From Piscicola geometra (lineage: Eukaryota; Annelida; Clitellata; Hirudinida; Piscicolidae), in the NCBI GenBank assembly GCA_943735955.1, contig OX030958.1, forward strand, positions 6,914,626 through 6,978,625: a stretch of DNA of 64,000 bases, given 5' to 3'. Within the stretch, counting starts at the first letter, position 1; every line of letters begins with the position of its first letter. Below the pieces are notes generated by a model. It made no database searches. It was not told the DNA's origin and saw nothing but the letters and a program-made list of their open reading frames with translations. This document shows positions 30,101 through 40,509 of this stretch, piece after piece. The translations under genes and the position numbers were made by a program.

Positions 30101-30818
30101 ATTTGAAGAAAAATCTGAATCACATTTTAAAGATTTTGTTATTGAGACATATAAATAGTGAAAGGAATTTTATTTATAAAGTAATTATAAAACTTGTAAG
30201 ATTAAAAAATATTTGGATCTTATTGAAAGTTGAATCCATCTTATAATTTTGAATTAAATATTAATTTGTATAAATATTTTTACAGCTACCCTTCAGATTA
30301 CGAGTGAGTTTATCATTTTTATTAAATTCAATGAAGTTTCAAAATGTTTGATAAAAATTGTATACTCAGTTTTATATAAATTTTTAAACCGCTATTATCA
30401 TCATTTTCAGCAACTTTACCCAGAGGTAAGTCAAAAAATAAGTTGTTAGCAAATATAAATAAATAAGCTAGATTTGTAAAATTGATTATTCAAATAATTT
30501 AATTTTCAAATTTTTAAATAATAATATAATTAAGTATGCAATAATCTTCAGTTTTAAAATATAAAAAACACAGATGTGCGATGCACCTGGATTACACAAG
30601 CTGATACGAACAGTCCAGGGGGAGAAGCACAGATTTTTGATACCCTTGCTGCCTGTCAGTTGGCTTGTATTGCTGCTAAACCTGCTGTAGGTGCTGCTCC
30701 TCCATGCCCCTTGGGCATTGACTGGAATCCGACTGCTGGACCAGGCCAAAAGTGCTATTTTTCCACCTTTGCAAGCACTTTCCCAGCTCCAGGAATCACC
30801 CATTTAAGATGTCAATAA
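21143..30818 (+). CDS. Gene A: secreted protein with ten PAN/Apple-like six-cysteine modules
   Basis: Twenty-three exons: 21143-21203 (signal peptide MVFASVFVLILTCLPIISSQ), 21779-22003, 22198-22239, 22761-22790, 23106-23342, 24121-24138, 24472-24699, 24948-25181, 25362-25373, 27197-27284, 27449-27591, 27743-27769, 27890-28117, 28280-28288, 28437-28667, 28781-28807, 29100-29135, 29276-29509, 29588-29806, 30004-30033, 30286-30303, 30411-30425, 30574-30818. The sum is 879 codons including TAA (878 residues). Each module of about 75 residues reads C1xW...NSPGG...LxxC2xxxC3L...C4xxGFDWxP...GxxC5WFST...GVTHYxxxC6. This cysteine order fits the PAN/Apple fold (C1-C6, C2-C5 and C3-C4 in known members). 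Modules start at 21779, 23106, 24472, 24948, 27197, 27890, 28437, 29276, 29588 and 30574. The modules at 23106 and 29276 lack both C1 and C6. Short Thr/Ser/Pro/Gly-rich linkers lie on their own exons. No membrane helix is present, so it should be secreted. Ligand and role are unknown. Confidence 0.85.
23366..24078 (+). repeat. 15-bp minisatellite (TAATTAATTGAAAAA)n
   Basis: About 47 nearly identical 15-bp units lie in the intron after module 2 of gene A. Variants are few (TAGTTAATTG, CAATTAATTG, AATAGGAAAA). Each unit holds the palindrome AATTAATT. The first copies begin about 25 bases after the splice donor. Confidence 0.97.
25980..26760. mobile_element. Probable degenerate insertion in gene A intron, family unknown
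   Basis: The long intron 25374-27196 contains a block of more balanced base composition than its surroundings, ending near TAGTGTGGGCGGCACAAATA and a T-rich tail. It contains a 99-residue minus-strand open frame (26609-26310) that I cannot assign. The composition change inside an intron suggests an inserted, decayed element. Borders are approximate. Confidence 0.35.
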
Positions 30819-30871
30819 ACAATCTTGTTTCAAGATGATTATCATTTGAAATGTAATGGTTGATACAAGAA

Positions 30872-30877
30872 AATAAA
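30872..30877 (+). terminator. Poly(A) signal AATAAA of gene A
   Basis: AATAAA lies 54 nt after the stop codon of gene A. Confidence 0.7.
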
Positions 30878-30878
30878 T

Positions 30879-31669
30879 ACATTTTTAATTATTTAAGATT
30901 TGTTAACAATATTTATAGGTCTATATTATAGCAACTATCCATTTTTGTTTCCAGTCGTTTTGTTAACCAGATATAAAATTTAATTTAGTTTTTAATAATT
31001 TTTGGCTTTTACAAACTATTGTTTCATTTTAGTTTTAGAAATAATTTTTTAAAATATCAATGTTTGTAAAGACATATCCTATTTCAAATATTCATAACAA
31101 TGCTCGTGGTGAGCATTGCTCACATCAATGAATTTTTATATATAAAATGAAACTAACAATTTATTTTGTAGTTACATTTTCAACAGGAATACAACTTACA
31201 GTTTACTTTTGAAATTACAACTAATAAACATTGCTTTTTGTCAGCCCAATCTGCTTACTTTAATTGAAATTTCAAACTTCGGTGTCTTTTCAAACTTAAT
31301 AGTGTGAGTCATGGATAAGAGAAAAAAGTTCTGAAACATTCAACCAGTTCCTTCGACATAAAAAATAAATAAATAAGTATTTCAGAGAGTTTGGAGATGC
31401 TTTAAGTTTTTACAACTTTTAGCACGTCCTTTTTTATAAACTTCATAAAAATCTCTAGATCTAATTTCAAATTTTTAAAATTTAAAAATGAAGATTTAAA
31501 ACATATGTTTAGTCTTAAACTTAAAGTCTGTATTGTAAAAACTCCTACACAAATCGTGATTAAAATACGACGTAGCATGAGAAATTCGAGGTATTTTTGA
31601 AAAATCTTTCTTTGTCTAAAAACTATAAATTTATTTATTTTAAGTGTTAAAACATTTATTTATAAATTG
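30879..31669. other. Intergenic spacer between convergent genes A and B
   Basis: AT-rich; no coding frame with support, no RNA gene and no clear repeat was found. Confidence 0.5.
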
Positions 31670-31995
31670 TTACCAAAACGTATGTCTTGCGCTTATTGCT
31701 CTAGGTTATATCAAACTCCGCTTTTTGCTTCTATTGCCACTGCCCGTGTACATTGCATCATTTTAGATACACTTTGTATCACCACGCTTTTATATCTTTC
31801 TCCCATTATTCCGGTCAAAACTCTTTGGTCACAGATCAGGTCTGTTACTCTTTTCCACTCATTCACTCCTTTCTTTACTTTTTCAAAGCAATCGCTTTCA
31901 CTTTTCATTGGTGTACTCAGATATTGGAACTCTTTCACTTTTCATTGGTGTACTCAGATATTGGAACTCTTTCACTTTTCAACTTTTAACATTTT
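31670..31995 (-). pseudogene. LINE ORF2 remnant
   Basis: The minus-strand frame (31938-31711) contains KVKKGVNEWKRVTDLICDQR and VLTGIMGERYKSVVIQSVSK, which match the post-palm KWREASGVLCDRKMP...GKIYRTVVRPVMLYG block of non-LTR retrotransposons. A direct duplication of about 37 bp (GGTGTACTCAGATATTGGAA and on) has hit its upstream part at 31910-31980. It is a dead fragment. Confidence 0.65.
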
Positions 31996-33222
31996 TTTTT
32001 ACCGTCTCACTTAACATTCACTTTTTCATGCGAATATATTGACTCTTACTTGCTTTTCTTCGAGTACGTACAGTTTTCAAAGTTTTTTTGTATGCCACGC
32101 TTTCTCTTTTTATGAAAGATGACAACAGCCGTATGCTAAAATTATTATATCTACTAATTTTGGTCAGCAACTGAAAAATTAGTCGATTAAATGGTTTTGG
32201 GAATAATATTTTAAAATTTAAGTTTTAAATAATAAATAATTAGTATTAATAAGAAATGTTTTTTTGACTGTTGGTTATTTTTCAGTCTGTTGAGGGATGG
32301 CCGCAGTAAGCCAGGTAAGCTGCAACAAGAAAGGGGAAACCAGCCACAACAACAACAGATTCAGTTTTGGCAAGAGCTTTTTCTACACTTTCGACTACAC
32401 CTTCAAATATATATATATATACATATATTCAATAAGGGTTAAAATACTGTTTTATTTGGACAATTTATTGCAGAGTTCTTTTGAATTTGAAAAAAGCGCG
32501 TTATAATATAGACGGATTTCAGCATTAAAATTTTCCAACGAAGAGTAGAGAAAATAAGTTTTAAAGATTTAAAAACTCTTAGTTAATTTATACAATAATA
32601 AACTTAAAATATTTTTTAGAACGCATATAAATAGTGTAAATTATGCTATAAATTGTTATACTAGAAACCTTTTATCCAGTTTAGAAATATTAAAGATTTT
32701 TTTAATAGAAATTTAAAATTTTAAAATAATTAACAATAATTCAGATATTAAAAAAAGAAATTAAATGTTTAAAAGATCCATGGGAACAATTAACTGTGGA
32801 ACGTGCTGATTTTTAATTCGTTTTTTCCATGAAAGTTATGACTTTTTTTATGAAAAGTAATCACATAATTATCATTCAAAAAGTTTATTTATTGAACGTA
32901 AAAGAGTGCGTTGATAAAACGTTAACTTTATTTTTTCAAAAAGACAAAGTCTAGTTCAAACAGTTTTGAGATTCTTATTCTTACAATTAAAAACAAAGTG
33001 TGAAAAAAATAGTGAAAAGATTATTGTTAAAGTGTTCTACTGGAAAATATTGAATTTGCATAATTGTTTTCTAATTTATTACCAAATCTAACGAGAATTT
33101 ATTCTAGTAAACATTAATATAACATTAAATTGTAAAAAAAATTTGGGGGTTTTTTAATAGCTGGATAAGCATACAAATAATTCTATCATTTCAAAGTTTT
33201 TTTTACAGTTTTACTAAACCTC
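31996..33222. other. Intergenic, 3' flank of gene B
   Basis: No coding signal was seen. TTTATT near 33075 is an AATAAA for gene B on the minus strand, about 145 nt past its stop. A short (TA)n run lies near 32408. Confidence 0.5.
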
Positions 33223-36200
33223 TTATTGACACTTCACATAACGGTAATATGTGCTGCCGGCTGTTTGGCCATTACTTGTTGGCAAGGCATTAGTGTTGAA
33301 AAAAAAGCATTCTCCGTTCCATTGGTAAGCTTGACAGAAAGATTGAACCGTGCATTGGTCTCTGCAGTCTCGGTCACTTTGGTATATCTTGCGTGCACCG
33401 TTTACTGAAGAGCTGTTGTCATACTTGACATAGCCACAACTTGCAATCACTGAAGAAAATAGTGATATGAAAAATTGTATAGAAAAAGCTTTCGTTTTTT
33501 TAAAAGTTTATATGCTTGTTCAAAAATTGCAAAAATTATTTGAAATTAAAGTATCTCACTAACTTTGCATAGTTGTGGAAGCTCCTGTTGAAGGCATTGG
33601 GGTCGTTTGCCCTATTGAATGGTAATTTTTACTTTACAACTTTATTATTTATAAAATAAATATTTTTAATATTATTATGTTCATTCCTTCAGGCTTATTT
33701 TTACTAAATAATCCTCTTATTGGAATGAAAAAGATTGTACAAATCGAATGGAAAAAAGAGTTAAATATTTAATTGTTCAATACAGTTTTAAATATTAAAG
33801 CCAAATGTAAAATACATTTTTGAAATAATTCTACCTGGACAGCTAAGGGAATAGTGGTTCACGCCAGAAAAATAGTTCAAGCTATCGCTTATTGAAAACC
33901 AGCATTTGACTGGATCATTTGGGTTCCAATCTACCAAAAAACAAATTTATGTAATGTTATAGTTCTAAAAAATGAAATGTTGTAAATTTTAGTTCTAAAA
34001 CAATAATTTTTCCTTAACCTATTCCAAAGCAAGCTGATCGGACACTTTTGACACACGACTGTTGGCATTCACTAAGGGTTTGAATAAACGGTTTCGCGGT
34101 TCCACCAGGACTGTTACTATTGGTAAAGACAGACCAGATACATCCTTATAAATGAAAAGATAAAAATTGGAAAAAAGTGTTTGAAATTCATTTAACTGAA
34201 AGTTTTGTTAATATTTTTTTGTGTTTTTAATCAAATGAGATTATAAAAAGCAATTCAATATAACAAATCAAGATAACCAAAGTTGTGTTAATTTTTAATA
34301 TTATAAGTTTAGTGAAATTGTTTAACAATTATAATATGTACCTATTGGATCTGCCAAATTAGCCGGATCTTCTGTATTAATCAAATCTGAGAATAAAAGT
34401 GTTAATGAAAATAACAATAAGTTTTAAACTTCATGCTAAAAAATAATGAAATGAGTATATAATTATACAAGTTTAATAGATATCAAAATGTTAAATAATT
34501 GAAAATGATTATAATTTAAAATAAGAAAGTAAAAACTTTAAATGGCCTAATGAAATAACAATAAATTGGGGTATTTATAAGTTTATCAACCCAGTAATTT
34601 TGTTTTAATTCTTAAAATATCACTATTAAGTCTATCAAAAGCCTCATTACTTGGAGAAAGATAATAATGGTCGACTTTTCCAAGAATGATAGCGTCCTTC
34701 AGCGCATTGTTGGTTGAAATCCAGCATCCCTGGCCTAGAGGAGCCTCACAGCTCCAATCGAATCCATATTGACAGCCATTTTCCAGACTTATACAGTGTT
34801 CTTTGCACTCATCGAGGGTATACACTGAAGGCACCAACTTAGCATTAAGAGTATTTTTGTTCAAAGTCATCAACCAAGCGTTCAAGCTGCCTAGGAATAA
34901 GTTGGAATTGTATGTTTAACTTTTTGAACATTTTAGAAATTCATTTGCTTTTTCATAAAAAATTTATAAAACCTAGTTTAAAAATCTTTTGTTGACAATA
35001 TAATTAATCAGCCATTCCTTATAAGAAAGAGGTAAATACATTTTCATGACGTCAATTTAGTCGTTAAACCAGCTTTCAAAATGCCTCACTCACTGGTGCA
35101 GTTATAGGAGAAGTGTCTCACTCCACGAGTCATATAGAGACCTTTATCAACACTGATCCAACAACGAGATCCAGGAGGATTGAAGGGCAGCCAGTCAAAG
35201 CCGAACTGACATTTGTTTGTTTCGATGCAAAGCTGCTTGCAAGTCTCCAAATTGTCTCCAGCAAACACTCTTATGGCGTTCAGTGTGTTTGTGTCAATGA
35301 CGAATGACCAGAAACATGCTGCGAAGTAACATGTCATTGTTTCAGTTATTTCGATAACAATGTATTATTGTTTCTCAATTGTCCATTTCGAAAATGAATA
35401 TTTATAATAGTGAAGACGATTAGAGGAAAGTCATCAACAAAATTATGCCTAAAAATAGGATTGAAGAATATTCAAAATCATCAAAAATTGTAAATTTGAT
35501 GTTACGTAAATTTTTAATTTTAAACCTGGGGCAACTGTTTGAAGAATCACTGAAAAGGAATAAATAATATTATTTAAATAAAACAATTCTTAGAAAAACG
35601 TGTTTCATTTTTAATCAGCTTCAAAATAATTAAAGTTTTATAGCCCTTACAAAAATAATAATGATTTTATCAAGAAAAGATTTTACATTTGTTGAAGGTG
35701 GTGGTCTGGGCCATGGCTAAAATGAAAGAGTTTTATTTTAACGATATTATGAATATTATAATACATAAGAATTAATTGAAAAGAGTCAGCATTCGGTTTT
35801 AAGCAACATTTTGAATTTTTCTAAATAAGCAAATAGTTTTCGCTTTTATTATATTATCGAGTCTTAATGCATGAGTCTTTTTATTTTCCGACATCTTAAA
35901 ACTATTAGCACGTTGACGTAGGCTCTCACATTAACAAACATTCTACTTCAAGCTTGACCAAACAAACAAAATTCTTCAAAAATGACTCTTACCATCAATT
36001 TCTGCGTCCAATCTCAACAATTCCAAGACACGCAAACACTTACATCTTTTAGTGCACAGCCATGAGTGATGATCGATGCCAGTCTGTGAGTAACTGGGGA
36101 TCTCCGTATTGTCAAAAAAGAAACATTTTGCGGATGGAGAGCTTGGTACCCACTCAATGGCCATGCAATTGAGGTCCAAAAGACACGCGCTTTTACATAA

Positions 36201-37002
36201 GTCCAGAGTGCTGAAGGAAGCTTCCTTGCCACCGTATGCTCTCAAGTCAGTGTACATCTTCCAAGCACAATCTGTAGAGTGAAGTATAAGAGAAGTTTCT
36301 GCTAAGTTTTAAAAATCAAATTTGAAAAGTGTGCTTACAAAATAATAGTTTTTGATACTCAATTTACATGATTTTTAAAACCAACTAAACTCTTTTTAAA
36401 AATAATTACTTAACGGTTCAAATTATCCACATTTTTCATTAAAAATATAGTCAAATTCATTGTAAAATAGATTTCAAACAACACGAACCACATCTGACGA
36501 CGTAATGGAAAACTCCCGGTTTGTTCTGCAAAGAAGGCGGATTTGAAGAGCTGAAAGTGAAACATTTGTCTACTGGGTTCACAGGCACCCACTCAAAGGC
36601 ACCACATCCGGCAATCCTAGAGCATCTCAGCCAACATTGAACCTCCGTAGTCACATTTGACTGAGCCACCCCACCGTATTCCTGCTGGTTCTCATATAAC
36701 TGAACACATTGGTCTACCACTGATGGGTAAAAGTTGAATGATTTTGTGTTAGTAGATGAACAATTAGATGTGAAGGAAAAAAGAATTTATAACTTTACTT
36801 AAACTTCTAGGTTACCCTAATCATAAATTTATTTGGTAAATATATTTAAAAAAAGTAAACCTCTATGAAATAAGAGTATAAAACTTAAATACTCAAATTT
36901 TAAAATTAATTTTGAATGAACTAATAAATAAAACATACAAAGACTTTGTATTCCACAAAAATTGCCACAAAGAATAACGAAAAGAAGAGAAAACTTCCAC
37001 AT
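33223..37002 (-). CDS. Gene B: secreted protein with six PAN/Apple-like modules
   Basis: Twelve exons on the minus strand: 37002-36939 (signal peptide MWKFSLLFVILCGNFCGIQS), 36719-36489, 36271-36044, 35716-35687, 35549-35526, 35318-35094, 34890-34651, 34386-34342, 34144-34019, 33930-33835, 33611-33564, 33449-33223. The sum is 528 codons (527 residues). All introns between exons are phase 1, including the one that splits module 5 at GI|DW (34019/33930). Modules 1 and 2 carry FEWVP/IEWVP where most have GFDW. Module 4 (34890-34651) lacks both outer cysteines (NAW at the start, HYYLSP at the end) and has gained a cysteine in DWSCEAP. Module 6 is the most divergent. Linkers include TTPMPST-type Thr/Pro-rich spacers. 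It is convergent with gene A and secreted by prediction; its function is unknown. The start of exon 2 could be 6 nt later. Confidence 0.82.
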
Positions 37003-37054
37003 TTTAACGAAATCTTTGAAGACCTAAAACCCTAATTCTGAAAATAAATTCTCT

Positions 37055-37230
37055 TTAATCTCGAAGCACCAAGGAGTGAATAGCTAAATATCGTGTCATT
37101 AAGTCGTATAACAGCAAGGCGTTATCGAATTGCGCACAGAGCGTGAAGAGGTGGCAGCTATTCTTCTGCTGTGCTTCACTACATTCTTTCACTTTCTTTG
37201 CTTTTGCATTGCTGTGGGGTAACTTGTTAT
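37055..37230 (-). CDS. Possible terminal exon of an unknown gene just upstream of gene B
   Basis: After an acceptor-like ACCCCACAG, a frame runs through VKECSEAQQKNSCHLFTLC and ALLLYDLMTRYLAIHSLVLR to TAA. Codon composition is less AT-biased than random frames here. No upstream exon was identified and the protein is not recognised. The stop lies only about 17 nt before the splice acceptor (TTTTCAG) that precedes gene B. Confidence 0.25.
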
Positions 37231-40200
37231 GGGTTTTTATTTTTGTTTTCAGTAAGTGCTTAGATCGAATATTCATTACAAAGTTTATATTAGCAGCGTG
37301 AGTTTTCCTCAATTACTTTGACTTTTGTTATATGCTCTTTAATCTTTAAATGTGAAGAAAAAAAAGAAATAATTTGTATTATATTTGTTTGAAAAAAGTA
37401 ATTGCATTCTATCTGAGTAGCTCACAATAGAATACAGTTTAAAATAGAAATGAAATTCAAAACAAAAAATGAACTTTCTAACGCTTTCGACTCTCTAAAT
37501 GCTTAAAGAAATGTTTAATAATTTTTTAATATAAATATGGTATATCCGACTCTAGACTTAACAGATGGTTAATGGTTCTAGGTTCGAGTGCAACAAATGC
37601 CCCAGTAGCCCACAGAAGCAAAATAAATTTTCAGATCAAGTGGCCTAAGAGCCCGTATGGGTCAATGACCCATTGGGTCATACACCACTATAATAAAGAT
37701 GGTTATAATATTATTATTTTCTTTCTCAAAATTATTCAAACTTATGAATGCATTAGTTGTTTGAAAATAGCCTGTTAATAAGTTCATTATCGCACAGGAG
37801 TGTTGTAAAAGCGACAAAGAGTCACCGGTGAATGATATTATTAATATTATTAAACTAAACTTTTAATCCTTTATTCAAGTATATGACGATGAGTTACGTA
37901 ACAAAACGATCAGTCATATAAAAATTTAATACGGCATAGCTTCAATACAGTCATTTTGAGAAGTAACTGGTGGATTGTCAAGTAGATTTATTATTAGAAA
38001 AAACTAAATTAATTTTTTTCTTGATGTGTTAGTTTACTTTTTTTGTATCTAAAATGAAACTAAAAAAGAAGTATAAGATTTAATGTAAGATAATAATTTT
38101 GAGATGATGTAGATATGGTTGCAAAGATAAAAAAATATTTAACGAAAACTTCAAAAAAATGTTTCTAAATTACAACTTAAAACTGTATAGCGAACTAAAG
38201 AATTCTAGAATAAAGGCTCGATGCTTACTAGAAATAGAATACCTCATGCATCGGATTGGAGTATAGACGATGCCTAGTCAGAAAGCTTCTAAGAAAACGG
38301 ATAATGAGGCTGGGGTCAAAGAGATAATAATATTATTAAACTAAGAGATTAGAGATTACATAACTGTGGACTAGTCATGTTTCAACTGTGTGTAAACCAG
38401 CATTTGCGTCATTGGTTTCAAATAATTACTCTCAACTTGACACTTTTAGTGAAACATCGTTGTTTGCTATTTAAAGAATGATATCAAAGGCTGAACAGGA
38501 ATGGTGATTTATAATGAAAGCATGTTACGCCTCTATTTTAACCAATACAAAACTGTAAAAATATATCAAACATCTTTAAAATGAATTGATATACATTCGA
38601 AAAAAGAATAAAAATTCTATATTTAGATTTAATTAAAATAATAAAAGATTCAATGTTAAATATGCAACCCAATCCTTAGAAAAAAAAAGAAAAAAAAACT
38701 CACGAAATAATCTTTTTTTCCATTTATTTTTTCGACTGAGAAGTTTGTGTATTACTCAATCACCCACTTCTAAACAAACACAAACATCAATTTGGATGCC
38801 AAAACACCGTATCATATTTTGAGAAGTAAAAAGTATTTTAAAAATAATATTAAAACATTTTTTTATTTTAAAATAATTATGTAAAAAAGATAAAAACAAA
38901 AGGATAATTGGCACTCGCAAAGGTGATCAATGGAATTAATGACAATAACGATGATGTTTATTGTTTATTGGTGTATGCGATGAGAATAATGATGAGGTGG
39001 CTGGGTAGTCTCCGTTAATAACAGTGATAACATATCTTTACAAAAATGAAAATATTTTTCTATGATTAAAAAATCTTATTAATAATTTTGATGAAATGAA
39101 TATGATATAAATGCCCTAATCAAATAACTTTAATAAATAATTTCAATTTAAAAATTAATTTTTGAGACAGTATAAATATAAGATATTTGAGGTGATTAAA
39201 ACAGCATGGTCGCGTTAATGGAGATGGTAGATATGTTAGGGTTTATAGTGAGAAGGAAGTTGATGGTTGGCTTGACGAAGGTTGAAAAGATGATTAAATA
39301 GAGATAAGTATGTGAGTGCAGCCCACCCGAATGCACATGACAGTATGACGATCAATGACGCAGCTTCGTTAAGTGCAACGAAGCGTATCTGAAACTAATT
39401 TATCATAATTAATTTATATAAATTTCTACTATTCATTATTATTAATCTCCAATAAACATTTGGAAAAATGTACTGTGAACCTAGGATTTGTAAGTCTCAG
39501 ATAGAAGTTAGAAATTCTGTACACTAATTTTTGAGTTGAATACATGAAAAGTGCAAATCTAAAAGTATGAAATTAATTTTAAAGATTAAATCATAAAAAA
39601 AATCTCATAAAGAATTCATTTTTCCAATTATGAGCTGTGAACTTTATAGGTCGTTGTTTTAATAAAAACCAGGAAAGCAGGCAGGAAAGTTTATGCTTAC
39701 CGAAGACAGGAAAACTCCAGTTAGGTCAATAAAGATTCGTCAGCTGAGATTTATTTGAAATTATATGATGCAGTACTATAAAGTAAGTTTTAAATCGAGA
39801 AGTTAGTCAACGGATGTTTGAAAACGCCGATTAAAAATGGGAATCTTTGAATAAATTGAAAGACTATGACAAATTTATTTCATCTTCATTAGTTTTGAAT
39901 TTTTTTTATACAAAGAGTTCTAATTTAGAATGGATGAGTTAGTAGAGCTAGAGTGGGCGACATTATGCACAAGTGGGCTGAAGCAGAAAAATGGAAGAAA
40001 AAAAAGATAATAATATGCCAAAAAAACTATTTAACTATAAATATAAAAGAAGAAAAAAAAGAATATTTTTTCTGGTCTTTCTAAAATATGAATTGGTAGC
40101 ACAGCTTACTCAACAAGCCACTTAATTCTGAATTGACTGAATTATTAACCGAATGATCATTCTGTTTATATACTACTTTTATCAAGTTGAATAGAATAGC

Positions 40201-40509
40201 GTTATAAAATATACAAACATACGCAAACAAACACAAAAACTCAAACATATGCGAGCCGTTTAGCAAATAAGCATGAACAGCATCAACACATTCATGATGT
40301 ACTCCTTGCACATCTTTTAATGAAAAGGACCTTAATTACTCATAATTACTACCCAATCATATACTCTTCAAAGCATCCATTCTTCCATAAATCATGTGAT
40401 TTTTTCTTATATGCTCTTTTCATCAGTGCATCCATGCACTACTGCACGCATTCATTAATGCATTCGTAAATAAAAAATTAATAAACTAAATAGTTCCCCC
40501 GTTCCATAT
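37231..40509. other. Gene-poor region
   Basis: Apart from the SINE at 37545-37702, no coding or RNA feature was found. The 3' UTR of the DNAJB6-like gene must end in its right part. Confidence 0.4.
37545..37702 (+). mobile_element. tRNA-derived SINE
   Basis: It shares box B (GGTTCGAGTGCAAC), CCCCAGTAGCCCA, AGTGGCCTAAGAGCCCGT and CACTATAATAA with the copy at 52.2 kb. A tandem GGGTCA duplication lies near its end. Confidence 0.75.

Noticed and set aside
31667..32014. 115-residue plus-strand frame
   Set aside because: It is antisense to a LINE remnant and covers a short direct duplication.
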